64,000 nt of DNA from Hyphomicrobiales bacterium (GTDB lineage Bacteria; Pseudomonadota; Alphaproteobacteria; Rhizobiales; Rhizobiaceae). Shown here piece after piece: positions 18,730 through 28,268 of this stretch (its first letter is position 1; each line of letters opens with the position of its first letter). The notes under the pieces are model-generated. The model was given only the letters and a program-made list of their open reading frames with translations. It searched no databases and was not told where the DNA came from. Both the position numbers and the translations under genes were made by a program. The stretch spans positions 124,001 through 188,000 of the forward strand of contig JAFKJU010000011.1 of NCBI GenBank assembly GCA_017305935.1, in the 5' to 3' direction.

Positions 18730-20211
18730 TTACTCCGCCAGCTTGCCGTCGAGGTAAAGCTGCAATGTCTGCCGCGTACCCTTTTCCCAGAGCGTGCGCA
18801 AGGCATGGGCGAAGCGACGGCGGAACAGGTCGGATTTGCTGACGTCGCCGAAAATGTCGTCGAAGACGAGGAAAGCGTCCGGGTCGTCCTTGGCCTTCGC
18901 CGCCGCCGCTTGCAGCCGGTCGGCATTGGCATCGTTGAAGACAATCGCCTTGCCGCTGTCGGAGGTGCCCGCGAAATAGCGGCACCACAGCGCCGAGACC
19001 AGCGACAGGCCGACGATATCCTCGCCGCGCGCCAGCCGGTCGGCGGTCGACGGCAGGATGAATTTCGGCTGGCGGTTGGAGCCATCCTGGGCGAGGCGCG
19101 GAATCGTGTCGGCGATCTTCGGATTGGAGAAGCGGCGCTCGATCAGCGCGTAATAGTCGTTGAGGTCGGTATCCGGCACCGGCGGGATGACCGGAATGAT
19201 CTCGTCGCGCTCCAGCTTGCCGAGGAAGGCGCGGATATCGGCATCCTCCATCGCCTCGTGGACGAAATGGATGTCGAGCAGCGCCGCCGGATAGGCGATG
19301 GCCGCATGGCCGCCGTTGAGGATGCGGATCTTCATGTGCTCATAGGGCGTGACATCGGGCACGAACTGGACGCCGACCTTTTCCAGACGCGGGCGACCGA
19401 GCGGGAACTTGTCCTCCAGCACCCATTGCTTGAACTCTTCGCAGAAGACCGGCCAATTGTCCTCGATGCCGTATTCGTCGCGCAGCAGGTCGATTTCCCG
19501 CTGCCCGGTCGCCGGCGTGATGCGGTCGACCATGCCGTTCGGGAAGGCGACATTCCTGGCGATCCAGTCGGCGAAATCGGGATCGGACAGTCGCGCCGTG
19601 CCGATGACGGCGGCGGCCGTCACCTTGCCGTTATGGGGAATGTTGTCGCACGACATGACGGTGAAGGGTTCGATGCCCGCCGCCCGGCGCGCCTTCAGCC
19701 CGGCGACGATCAGCCCGAACACGGTCTTCGGCGAGGACGGCGCATTGCCGTCGGCGACGATGGCGGGATGGCCGGGGTTGAATTGGCCTGAGGCGTCGAT
19801 GAAATAGCCGCCCTCGGTGATGGTCATCGAGACGATGCGGATTTTCGGATCGGCGAGGCCTTCGACGATCGCCCGGGAATCGCCGACCGGCAGGATGCCG
19901 ATCATCGGCTGGGTGACGCGGGCGCCGCTCTTGTTGTTGTCCTGCTCGACGACGGTGGTCAGAAAATCCTGGGCCGCCAGCTTGTCGCGCATCGCCGCAT
20001 CCGAGGGCAGCACGCCGGCGCCGATGATCGCCCAGTCGTGATCCTCGCCGGCATTGAACAGGTCGTCGAGGTAGACGGCTTGGTGTGCCCGGTGGAAATT
20101 GCCGACGCCGAAATGCACGATGCCGGCCGACAGGTCCGCGCGGTCATAGGCCGGCACCGCCGCGGTGGCGGAGGCTTGCGGCAGCGTGGCGAGCGAAAGT
20201 TTCACAGTCAT
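18730..20211 (-). CDS. mtlK: Mannitol 2-dehydrogenase
   Basis: A 493-aa polyol-specific long-chain dehydrogenase, oxidising D-mannitol to D-fructose with NAD. The N-terminal Rossmann motif is FGVGNFHRAHQAVY, and the catalytic K-x4-N-x2-H motif is present in MKIRILNGGHAAIAY (Lys294, Asn299, His302). Length equals that of the Pseudomonas and Rhodobacter enzymes. The ATG at 20211 has GGAG eight bases upstream; the frame is open to 20469 but runs through the smoK 3' end. It follows smoK by 65 bases, where several relatives have smoS (sorbitol dehydrogenase); no smoS is present here. Confidence 0.92.
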   Translation of the reverse strand: MTVKLSLATLPQASATAAVPAYDRADLSAGIVHFGVGNFHRAHQAVYLDDLFNAGEDHDWAIIGAGVLPSDAAMRDKLAAQDFLTTVVEQDNNKSGARVTQPMIGILPVGDSRAIVEGLADPKIRIVSMTITEGGYFIDASGQFNPGHPAIVADGNAPSSPKTVFGLIVAGLKARRAAGIEPFTVMSCDNIPHNGKVTAAAVIGTARLSDPDFADWIARNVAFPNGMVDRITPATGQREIDLLRDEYGIEDNWPVFCEEFKQWVLEDKFPLGRPRLEKVGVQFVPDVTPYEHMKIRILNGGHAAIAYPAALLDIHFVHEAMEDADIRAFLGKLERDEIIPVIPPVPDTDLNDYYALIERRFSNPKIADTIPRLAQDGSNRQPKFILPSTADRLARGEDIVGLSLVSALWCRYFAGTSDSGKAIVFNDANADRLQAAAAKAKDDPDAFLVFDDIFGDVSKSDLFRRRFAHALRTLWEKGTRQTLQLYLDGKLAE

Positions 20212-20276
20212 CTTGTGTCTCCGGGAATGTCTTGGAGAAGAGGCATTGTCCGGCGGCAGTGTCCGCCGCCGGCCGG

Positions 20277-21278
<1,002 letters not shown>

Positions 21279-21299
21279 GTTTCTGTTTCCCCGAATTTC

Positions 21300-22124
21300 T
21301 TATTTAACCGCGCCGAAGGTCAAGCCGCGCACCAACTGCTTCTGGCTGAACCAGCCCATGATCAGGATAGGGGCGATGGCGAGCGTCGAGGCCGCCGAAA
21401 GTTTCGCCCAGAACAGCCCTTGCGGACTGGAGAAGGAGGCGATGAAGGCGGTCAGCGGCGCGGCATTGGTGGTCGTCAGGCGGATCGTCCAGAAGGCTTC
21501 GTTCCAGGCGAGGATGATGTTGAGCAGCATGGTCGAGGCAATGCCCGGCACCGCCATCGGCGTCAGCACATAGACGATCTCGCCCCAGAGCGAGGCCCCG
21601 TCCATGCGCGCCGCCTCCAGGATTTCGCCCGGAATTTCGCGGAAATAGGTGTAGAGCATCCAGACGACGATCGGCAGGTTGATCAGCATCAGCATGATCG
21701 TCAGCCCGATGCGGCTGTCGAGCAGGCCGAGATCGCGAAACAGCATGTAGATCGGAAACAGCACGGCGACGGCCGGCATCATCTTGGTGGAGAGCATCCA
21801 CATCAGGATGTCCTTGGTGCGACGGCTCGGCGCAAACGCCATCGACCAGGCTGCCGGCACCGCGACGATCAGCGCCAGGATCGTCGAGCCGAGCGACAGG
21901 ATCACGGAATTCATGAACGGCGTGAAATAGTCGTACTGGCTCTGGACGTCGCGGTAGCTTTCCAGCGTGAAGGACGGGATCAGGTCGAAACCCTGGATCG
22001 CCTCCTGCTCCGACTTGAACGAGGTGATGATCGTATAGAGGATCGGAAAGAAGATCAGCAGCGCGACGGCCCAGGCCACGAGGGTGACGACGGCGGTACG
22101 CCTTGTCGAGACGGATCTTGCCAT
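21300..22124 (-). CDS. smoG: Polyol ABC transporter permease, second subunit
   Basis: A 274-aa MalG-family inner-membrane permease with six predicted helices. The EAA cytoplasmic loop that contacts the ATPase is visible as EAARMDGASLWGEIVYVLTPM. The N-terminal TLVAWAVALLIFFPILYTIITSFK segment is typical of the subgroup. It lies nine bases downstream of smoF, so the two permeases are translationally linked. Confidence 0.9.
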   Translation of the reverse strand: MARSVSTRRTAVVTLVAWAVALLIFFPILYTIITSFKSEQEAIQGFDLIPSFTLESYRDVQSQYDYFTPFMNSVILSLGSTILALIVAVPAAWSMAFAPSRRTKDILMWMLSTKMMPAVAVLFPIYMLFRDLGLLDSRIGLTIMLMLINLPIVVWMLYTYFREIPGEILEAARMDGASLWGEIVYVLTPMAVPGIASTMLLNIILAWNEAFWTIRLTTTNAAPLTAFIASFSSPQGLFWAKLSAASTLAIAPILIMGWFSQKQLVRGLTFGAVK

Positions 22125-22133
22125 GATGCGCTC

Positions 22134-23006
22134 CTATCGGTCGAGGTTCTTGCCAACCGCCCGCATGGCGAAGAAGGCGACGATGTTGGCGAGGATGACG
22201 GCGATGATGCCGCCGGCGGAGGCTTGGCCGATCTTGAATTCCAGCGTCGCCTTCTGGGCCACGAGGAAAGGCAGGTTGGTCGATGCATAGCCGGGTCCGC
22301 CATTGGTGGTGACCAGGATTTCGGCATAGACCGAGAGCAGGAAGATCGTCTGGATGAGAATGACGACGGTGATGGCGCGCGCCAGATGTGGCAGCGTCAG
22401 GTAGATGAAGCGGTTGAGGAAATTGGCGCCGTCCATTTCGGCGGCTTCCTTCTGCTCGCCGTCCAGCGATTGCAGCGCGGTCAAGAGGATCAGCGTCGCA
22501 AACGGCAGCCATTGCCAGGCGACGATAATGATCACCGACAGCAGCGGATACCGCCCGAACCAGTCGATCGGCTCGAGGCCGACGGTGCGCATCAGGTCGG
22601 CGAGCACGCCGTATTGGGCATGCATGATCATGTTCTTCCAAACCAGTGCCGCGACTGGCGGCATGACGAAGAAGGGCGAGATGACGAGGATGCGCACGAA
22701 CCCCTGCCCCCACATCGGCTGGTCGAGCAACAGCGCCAGCAGGATGCCGCCGACCAGCGTGATCACCAGCACGCTCGCCACGATCAGCAGCGTGTTGAGG
22801 ATCGACCAGAGGAAGGCGGGATTGTTGAAGAATAGCAGGTAGTTCGAAAAGCCGACGAAGCCGTCGCGGATCGGGTTCAGCGGATTATACTGCTGGAAGG
22901 AGAACCACAGCGTCAGCGCCAGCGGCACCGCCATCCAGATCAGCAGCAGGCCCACCGACGGTGCCAGCATGAAGCGCGCCAGTGTCCTGGTTTGTTGCGT
23001 GGCCAT
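22134..23006 (-). CDS. smoF: Polyol ABC transporter permease, first subunit
   Basis: A 290-aa MalF-type permease with six helices and an EAA-like loop (EAAEMDGANFLNRFIYLTLP). I chose the ATG at 23006 (MATQQTRT) because GGGAGGGG at 23021-23014 sits at normal distance; ATGs at 23012 and 23030 are also in frame. The gene is separated from smoE by 184 bases that contain a terminator-like hairpin. Confidence 0.88.
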   Translation of the reverse strand: MATQQTRTLARFMLAPSVGLLLIWMAVPLALTLWFSFQQYNPLNPIRDGFVGFSNYLLFFNNPAFLWSILNTLLIVASVLVITLVGGILLALLLDQPMWGQGFVRILVISPFFVMPPVAALVWKNMIMHAQYGVLADLMRTVGLEPIDWFGRYPLLSVIIIVAWQWLPFATLILLTALQSLDGEQKEAAEMDGANFLNRFIYLTLPHLARAITVVILIQTIFLLSVYAEILVTTNGGPGYASTNLPFLVAQKATLEFKIGQASAGGIIAVILANIVAFFAMRAVGKNLDR

Positions 23007-23142
23007 TCCCATGCCCCTCCCATGTCTCATGGCCCTGCCGGGCTCCCGGAAACGGGGATGGCGGCCGGCCGTGAAATTCCCTGAACGTTTTCTGAGATTG
23101 TGTTGCCGGCGCGAAATGCGGCGCGGCCGGGCGCGCGCTTTG

Positions 23143-23169
23143 AAAAAGACCGCCCGGCGAACCGGGCGG
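23143..23169 (-). terminator. Intrinsic terminator/attenuator with UUCG loop between smoE and smoF
   Basis: On the minus strand CCGCCCGG and CCGGGCGG (23169-23162 and 23157-23150) form a perfect 8-bp stem closed by a TTCG tetraloop, followed by TCTTTTT. It lies 21 bases after the smoE stop codon. Such hairpins between binding-protein and permease genes usually cause partial termination and protect the upstream mRNA, raising the binding-protein level. Confidence 0.8.
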
Positions 23170-23190
23170 CAAGTGCGTCCTCGGGAGACG

Positions 23191-24501
23191 TTACTGGATG
23201 TATCCGCCTTCGGTCATGGTGGCGGTTGCAGCGTCCTGGGCCTGCTTGAGGGCGTCGTCGACGCTCGTCTGGCCGGCAAGGGCTGCCGAGAAGAGCTGGC
23301 CGACGGTGGTGCCGAGACCCTGGAATTCCGGAATGGCGACGAACTGCACGCCGACATAGGGAACCGGCTTGACGGTCGGCTTGGTCGGGTCGGCCGCATT
23401 GATGCTCTCGAGCGTCATCTTGGCGAAGGGCGCCGCCTTCTGGTATTCCGGGTTGTCATAGAGCGACTGGCGCGTGCCCGGGGGAACGTTGGCCCAGCCT
23501 TCCTTGTCGGCGACCAGCTTCAGATAGTCCTTCGAGGTTGCCCAGGCGATGAACTTTTCCGCCGCTTCCGCCTTCTGGGTGCCGGCAGGAATGGCCAGCG
23601 TCCAGGCCCAGAGCCAGTTGCCGCGCTTGCCGAGACCCTTGTCGGGGGCGAGCGCATAGCCGACCTTGTCGGCGACGGTCGAGTTCTTCGGGTCGGAGAC
23701 GAAGGAGGCGGCGACGGTGGCGTCGATCCACATGCCGCACTTGCCCTGCTGGAACAGCGCCAGATTCTCGTTGAAGCCGTTGGAGGAAGCGCCCTGCGGG
23801 CCGGCGTCCTTCATCAGCTTGACGTAGAAGTCGAGCGTTTCCTTCCATTCGGGCTGGTCGAACTGCGGCTTCCAGTTCTCGTCGAACCAGCGGGCGCCGA
23901 AGGAGTTGGACATGGCGGTCAGGAAGGCCATGTTCTCGCCCCAGCCGGCCTTGCCGCGCAGGCAGATGCCGTTGATGCCGGCGCTGCGGTCGGTCATCTT
24001 GCGGGCGGCGTCGGCGACGAAGTCCCAGGTCGGCGCGTCGGGCATCTTCAGCCCGGCCTTCTCCATCAGATCCTTGCGGTACATGACCATGGAACTTTCG
24101 CCGTAGAACGGCGCGGCATAGAGCTTGCCGTCGGCGGACAGGCCGCCGCGGATGGCCGGCAGGATGTCGTTGACGTCGTAATCGGCCCCGAGCTTGTCGA
24201 GCGGCAGCAGCCAGCTCTGCTTGGCCCAGATCGGAACCTCGTAAGTGCCGATGGTCATGACGTCGTACTGGCCGCCCTTGGTGGCGATGTCCGTGGTGAC
24301 ACGCTCACGCAGGACGTTTTCTTCCAGCGTCACCCATTTCAGGTCGATACCCGGGTTCTTCTTGGTGAAGTCGTCCGTCAGCTTCTGCATGCGGATCATG
24401 TCGCCATTGTTGACGGTGGCGATGGTCAGCGTTTCGGCAGAGGCGATACCGCCCAGCGCCAGCAGGGAGCAGGCGCCCAGCAGAAAAGTCTTCAATGTCA
24501 T
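23191..24501 (-). CDS. smoE: Periplasmic mannitol/sorbitol-binding protein
   Basis: A 436-aa extracellular solute-binding protein of family 1. A signal peptide occupies residues 1-22 (KTFLLGACSLLALGGIASA), and the mature protein begins ETLTIATVNNGDMIRMQKL, a segment I associate with SmoE-type polyol-binding proteins. Domain hallmarks such as GTYEVPIWAKQSWL and YAAPFYGESSMVMYRKD are present. It is first in the transport operon, with GGGAGGAAG as ribosome site and a promoter 43-80 bases upstream. The other transporter genes follow after the terminator-like hairpin. Confidence 0.9.
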   Translation of the reverse strand: MTLKTFLLGACSLLALGGIASAETLTIATVNNGDMIRMQKLTDDFTKKNPGIDLKWVTLEENVLRERVTTDIATKGGQYDVMTIGTYEVPIWAKQSWLLPLDKLGADYDVNDILPAIRGGLSADGKLYAAPFYGESSMVMYRKDLMEKAGLKMPDAPTWDFVADAARKMTDRSAGINGICLRGKAGWGENMAFLTAMSNSFGARWFDENWKPQFDQPEWKETLDFYVKLMKDAGPQGASSNGFNENLALFQQGKCGMWIDATVAASFVSDPKNSTVADKVGYALAPDKGLGKRGNWLWAWTLAIPAGTQKAEAAEKFIAWATSKDYLKLVADKEGWANVPPGTRQSLYDNPEYQKAAPFAKMTLESINAADPTKPTVKPVPYVGVQFVAIPEFQGLGTTVGQLFSAALAGQTSVDDALKQAQDAATATMTEGGYIQ

Positions 24502-24525
24502 AAATCTTCCTCCCAGAAGAAAAGA

Positions 24526-24544
24526 TGAGCATTCGCTTTGCTCA
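24526..24544. promoter_or_regulatory. Proximal operator candidate of the smo operon
   Basis: TGAGCA (24526-24531) and TGCTCA (24539-24544) form a perfect 6-bp dyad with a 7-base spacer. It would start at or just after the predicted transcription start on the minus strand. The same hexamer makes up the distal palindrome at 24641-24665, suggesting one regulator binds both. Confidence 0.6.
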
Positions 24545-24550
24545 TGGGCA

Positions 24551-24579
24551 ATTACTCATCAATGCAAATAAAATGTCAA
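24551..24579 (-). promoter_or_regulatory. Sigma-70-type promoter of smoE
   Basis: On the minus strand a perfect TTGACA (24579-24574) is followed after 17 bases by AGTAAT (24556-24551), four of six matches to the -10 box. Transcription would start near 24544, about 43 bases before the smoE ATG. Confidence 0.6.
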
Positions 24580-24640
24580 CCCGGATTCCGTGCTGCAATG
24601 CCGAAACCACAACTCACCGCCTTGAAAACAAATCGATAAA

Positions 24641-24665
24641 TTTTTGCTCAGACATTGAGCAAAAA
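24641..24665. promoter_or_regulatory. Distal operator: perfect 10-bp palindrome overlapping the regulator's stop codon
   Basis: TTTTTGCTCA (24641-24650) and TGAGCAAAAA (24656-24665) are perfect inverted 10-mers around a 5-base spacer. The stop codon of the SorC gene lies within it (24648-24650). A poly-T tract is absent on the 3' side in either direction, so it is an operator-like site rather than a terminator. Confidence 0.7.
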
Positions 24666-25601
24666 TTCGGCCGTTGCCTCATCGGTGATCAACCCGTTGA
24701 GCAGCCCGCCCTTCAAGGCACCGGCGATGGCGCGCGCCTTGCGTTTGCCCATGGCGATGCCGATGACCACGGAGGTCTCGCGCGAGGGGATGGGAACGCT
24801 CGCCACCCGCTCGTTGACGGGGTCATTCAGCAACCTTCCCTGCCCATCGAAGATCCATCCGCAGATCTCGCCGGCCGCACCGGCGGCGATCAGCGTCTGC
24901 ATCTCGTCGGCGGCGAGGAAGCCGTCGACGCAGAGCGGCGCGTCGGGGCCGAGTTCGCCCACACCGACGAAGGTGACATCGGCCTGGGCGCCGAGCGCCA
25001 GCGTCGAGCGCACCAGCGCCTGCTGGTGCAGAAGCTCACGCTCCTCGGCGGAGGAGACGAGCACCGGCAGCGGCATCGGAAAATGCCGCGCCTTGATGGC
25101 GTCGGCCATAGAGAAGACGACGTTGTAATAGGCGGCCGACCCGTCCGGGCCGATATTGCCGGTCAGCGACACGACGCGGTGCTGCGGACAGTCAAGCGCC
25201 GGCAGCTGGTCGACCGCGGCCTTCAGAGTGCGGCCGGTGCCGATGGCGAGGACGATCGGATCGGGCTTCTTCAGCCAGCGCTCGATTTCCGCCGCCCCCG
25301 CCTCGGCGATGCCGACGGTGGTCGAGGTCGAAGCCGGATCGCTCGGCACGATATCGACATGTTTCAGGCCGTATTTGCGCATCAGGTCGCGGCCGAGTTC
25401 CAGACAGGCGGCGATCGGATGGTCGAGCCGCACCTTGATCAGCCGCTCGGCGACGGCCAGCGACACGAGGCGCTGGGCGGACTGGCGCGAAATGCCCATG
25501 GCGCCGGCGATCTCGTCCTGGGTGCGGCCCGCCACGTAATAAAGCCAGCCGGCGCGCGCCGCATCGTCAAGCCGCCCACCCGTCTCAGACCGTTTCGCCA
25601 T
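24648..25601 (-). CDS. SorC-type transcriptional regulator of the polyol operon
   Basis: A 317-aa sugar-binding regulator (321 aa if the ATG at 25613 is used). The helix-turn-helix lies in YYVAGRTQDEIAGAMGISRQSAQRLVSLA near the N-terminus. The effector domain includes VLAIGTGRTLKAAVDQL and a C-terminal MGKRKARAIAGAL loop typical of the family. It is directly upstream of smoE in the same direction and corresponds in position to the SmoC regulator of other rhizobial polyol operons. The palindromes flanking the smoE promoter are its likely binding sites. The inducer is presumably a polyol or its phosphorylated product. Confidence 0.85.
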   Translation of the reverse strand: MAKRSETGGRLDDAARAGWLYYVAGRTQDEIAGAMGISRQSAQRLVSLAVAERLIKVRLDHPIAACLELGRDLMRKYGLKHVDIVPSDPASTSTTVGIAEAGAAEIERWLKKPDPIVLAIGTGRTLKAAVDQLPALDCPQHRVVSLTGNIGPDGSAAYYNVVFSMADAIKARHFPMPLPVLVSSAEERELLHQQALVRSTLALGAQADVTFVGVGELGPDAPLCVDGFLAADEMQTLIAAGAAGEICGWIFDGQGRLLNDPVNERVASVPIPSRETSVVIGIAMGKRKARAIAGALKGGLLNGLITDEATAEFLLNV

Positions 25602-25696
25602 GTCCCCGCCCATGCAGTTTTTGTTTCGTTGCCGCCATCTTCATGCTTCGCGGTCAAATGCGCAACGGGCGGGCGGATCTTTCCCTTGAGAATACG

Positions 25697-27208
25697 TCAG
25701 CCCCGACGCACCGGCCCCTCCGCCGTCAGTTCGGTCAGCGCCAGCGTCTGGTCAAGATGGCGCGCGCGCAAGGCGAGCAGCCTTTCGGCATAGGCAAGCC
25801 GGGTCGAAAGATAGGCGGGCTCGGCGGCGACATTGCGCAATTCCTGCGGATCGGCCCGGAGATCGAAGAGCAGCGGCGGCAGCCCGGCGAAGTGGACATA
25901 TTTGAAATCGGCGTCGCGCAGGACGGCGAGGTTGCAGGCAGTCGAGGGCAGGCCGAAATGCGCCTGCGCCGCTCCGCCCGCGACATCGCGGAAATCGAAT
26001 TCCCAGAAGGCGGCGTCGCGCCATTGCGCCGGCGCCTCGCCCTGCAGGAAGGGCACAAGCGAGCCGCCGTCGAGATGGTTACGGGCCGGGCTCGCCAGCC
26101 GTTCGGCGAGCGTCGTAAAAATATCCGCCGCGCTGGTGAACTGCTCGACCACGCCGCCCGCCCCTGAGCCATAAGCGGGATCGCGGATGACGAGCGGAAT
26201 ATGATAGGAGCCGTCGAAAAAGCCGCTCTTGCCGAACGACCAGTGGTCGCCAGCCATTTCGGCATGGTCGGAGGTGAAGACGATGATGGTGTTGTCCCAC
26301 ACGCCACTGTCTTTAAGCGCCTGCCAGAGGCGGCCAAGCTGGGCATCGACCTCGGAAATCATGCCGTAATAGACGGCGCGGATGGTGGCGATCTCCTCCG
26401 TGCTCCAATCGCCAACGCGACCCTTGGCGCCATGGACAAAACTGCCCTTCGACTGGCCGGCGAGATTGGCGGCGACATAAGGATGCATCGCCGCCTCCGT
26501 TTCCCGGTCGCGCGCGCGGGCAAACACCTCCGGCCCCGGCGGCGCATACATGTCGTTATAGGGCGCCGGCACCACGAAGGGCGGATGCGGGCGCAGGAAA
26601 GACACATGCGCGAACCATGGCGCATCCTGCTCGCAGAGCCAGCGGATGAACTCGCCGGTGAGGAAGGCCGTCTGGGTTTCCTGCGCCGAATAGGCGGGGG
26701 CTGCGCGGTTGACCTCGGGCAGGTCGCCCGCCGGGCGATGGACGTCGCGGCTCGTCGCCTCGCCGTGGCCACGGGCGCGCAGCCAGGAGAGCCATTGTTT
26801 CTCATGCTCGGGCAGCAATTGCCGCGTGGTGAAGCCGGGCAGCACGCCCTCATAGGTCTTCAGATGCGGATCGCCGGCCTGCAAGGCGCGCGGATCGGGC
26901 GCAGTGTCGGTATAGCCGAACAGGGTCGGATCGTAGCCGGCGCGGCGTGCCATCAGCGCCACATTGTCAAAACGGGCATCCAGCGGCGAACCATTGCGGC
27001 AGACGCGGTGGTTCATCTGGTAGAGGCCGGTATAGAGGCTGGCGCGGGCCGGCGAGCAGGGCGCGGCCCCGGCATAATGGCGGCGAAACAGCACGCCCCC
27101 GGCCGCCAGTTCGTCCACGGCCGGGGTTTTGACGACCGGATGGCCAACGGCGGACAGGCAATCGCCGCGCCACTGGTCGGCGGTGATGAGAAGGACGTTC
27201 GGCTTCAT
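25697..27208 (-). CDS. Sulfatase-superfamily hydrolase, phosphonate monoester hydrolase-like
   Basis: A 503-aa alkaline-phosphatase-fold hydrolase. CSPARAS (Cys51, Arg55) is the formylglycine-modification signature, Asp11 in LLITADQWR and IVFTSDHAEMAGDHW are metal-binding elements, and the LYQMNHRVCRNGSPLD segment and the C-terminal DFKYVHFAGLPPLLFDL recall the phosphonate monoester hydrolases of Rhizobium and Burkholderia. These enzymes cleave phosphonate monoesters, phosphodiesters and sulfate esters. No formylglycine-generating enzyme is in the window. The ATG at 27208 begins directly at the conserved strand; the ribosome site is weak. It faces a cupin regulator. Confidence 0.85.
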   Translation of the reverse strand: MKPNVLLITADQWRGDCLSAVGHPVVKTPAVDELAAGGVLFRRHYAGAAPCSPARASLYTGLYQMNHRVCRNGSPLDARFDNVALMARRAGYDPTLFGYTDTAPDPRALQAGDPHLKTYEGVLPGFTTRQLLPEHEKQWLSWLRARGHGEATSRDVHRPAGDLPEVNRAAPAYSAQETQTAFLTGEFIRWLCEQDAPWFAHVSFLRPHPPFVVPAPYNDMYAPPGPEVFARARDRETEAAMHPYVAANLAGQSKGSFVHGAKGRVGDWSTEEIATIRAVYYGMISEVDAQLGRLWQALKDSGVWDNTIIVFTSDHAEMAGDHWSFGKSGFFDGSYHIPLVIRDPAYGSGAGGVVEQFTSAADIFTTLAERLASPARNHLDGGSLVPFLQGEAPAQWRDAAFWEFDFRDVAGGAAQAHFGLPSTACNLAVLRDADFKYVHFAGLPPLLFDLRADPQELRNVAAEPAYLSTRLAYAERLLALRARHLDQTLALTELTAEGPVRRG

Positions 27209-27363
27209 GGGCAAGGCTCCGGCAAGGCGTTCGCCCAGTCGAACCGGCATAGCCGCTGGAAGTCAAACCCTTCGTCGATGCTGTCCACAGCGCCCTGGCC
27301 CCGCCGGCGTTTTCTTTTGACGCGCCGCCCATTCGCGCTACAAGCGTGGAGGACGGTTTACCA

Positions 27364-28206
27364 ATGGAGTGCAAGGCAGGCATGAGGCAAGGCCCGGCGA
27401 TACGCTACAAGGTGGCGGAGGCGGCACGGCTGGCGGGGGTTTCCGCCTCGACGCTGCGGCTCTGGGAAAGCCAGGGCCTCGTCGTCCCCCATCGTTCCGA
27501 GACAGGCCACCGGCAATATAGCGCCGAGGACGTGGCGCGGCTGAAGCGCATCGCCTGGCTGCGCAGCGAGCGCGGCCTCAATCCCGCCGCAATCCGCGCC
27601 GCGCTCGATGCCGAGGAAAGCGCCCCGAAAGCGGAAGCCGCCGCCTTCGAGGCCGATGCGGCGACGCAAGGCCTGGGGCGCAAGCTGCGGGCGCTGCGCC
27701 ACGGCCTCAACAAGACGCTGGAGGATGTGGCGAGCGACATCGGCGTCGCCGCCTCGGTGCTGTCGACGCTGGAGCGCACCTCGCAAGGGGTGACCTTCAA
27801 GGTGCTGCACGACCTCGCCGCCTATTACGGCACCACCGTCTCCCGGCTGTCAGGCGAGGATACCGAAGACAGCCGCGAACTGGTGCGCAACGGCGACTGG
27901 CGCGTCTGGCCGGCCACCTCGCCCGGCGTCACCGTGCAGCTTCTGGCCGAAGGGCCGCTGATGATGGATTGCCATCGCTTCGTGCTGGCCCCCGGCGCGG
28001 CCAGCGACGGCGCCTACAAGCATGAGGGCGAGGAATTCGTGCATGTGCTGGCCGGCCGTGTCGAGATGGTGCTCGATGGCGACCAGTTCTTCGATCTCGG
28101 CCCCGGCGATTCGCTCTATTTCGCCAGCCACCGCCAGCATTCCTGGCGCAACGCCCATGATGGCGAGACCGTGCTGTTGTGGATCAACACGCCGCCGACG
28201 TTCTGA
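27364..28206 (+). CDS. Transcriptional regulator with MerR-type HTH, XRE HTH and cupin domain
   Basis: A 280-aa three-domain regulator. Residues 14-82 form a MerR-type winged helix (YKVAEAARLAGVSASTLRLWESQGLV). Residues 104-160 form an XRE/Cro-type HTH (KTLEDVASDIGVAASVLSTLE). Residues 200-277 form a cupin with KHEGEEFVHVLAGRVEMVLDG, whose His220, Glu224 and His228 could bind metal or ligand. The ATG at 27364 follows GGAGG at 27348-27352; a GTG at 27346 is an alternative. It is divergent from the sulfatase across 155 bases and probably regulates it. The double DNA-binding arrangement is unusual. Confidence 0.85.
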   Translation: MECKAGMRQGPAIRYKVAEAARLAGVSASTLRLWESQGLVVPHRSETGHRQYSAEDVARLKRIAWLRSERGLNPAAIRAALDAEESAPKAEAAAFEADAATQGLGRKLRALRHGLNKTLEDVASDIGVAASVLSTLERTSQGVTFKVLHDLAAYYGTTVSRLSGEDTEDSRELVRNGDWRVWPATSPGVTVQLLAEGPLMMDCHRFVLAPGAASDGAYKHEGEEFVHVLAGRVEMVLDGDQFFDLGPGDSLYFASHRQHSWRNAHDGETVLLWINTPPTF

Positions 28207-28220
28207 CCAAAGCATTTGCA

Positions 28221-28243
28221 GGAAAAGTGGACACCGGTTTTCC
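28221..28243. repeat. Rhizobial short palindromic repeat (GGAAAA...TTTTCC type)
   Basis: GGAAAA (28221-28226) and TTTTCC (28238-28243) flank an 11-base centre within AAGCATTTGCAGG...GGTTTTCCGT, a sequence type scattered between genes in Rhizobiales genomes. It lies between the convergent cupin regulator and DMT transporter genes. It may act as a weak bidirectional stop, but no clear T-run is present. Confidence 0.55.
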
Positions 28244-28268
28244 GTAGGGAAAGCGATAGAATAAGATC

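Noticed and set aside
24641-24665. Intrinsic terminator of the SorC gene
   Set aside because: The stem is AT-rich on its outside, and the 3' side is AAAAA rather than a T-run in both directions; the shared hexamer with the promoter-proximal dyad favours an operator.
25697-27208. Choline sulfatase (BetC), which would fit a betaine theme
   Set aside because: The segment after the cysteine signature (LYQMNHRV...PLD) and the C-terminal YVHFAGLPPLLFDL match phosphonate monoester hydrolases better, and it lies 18 kb from the betaine-type genes.
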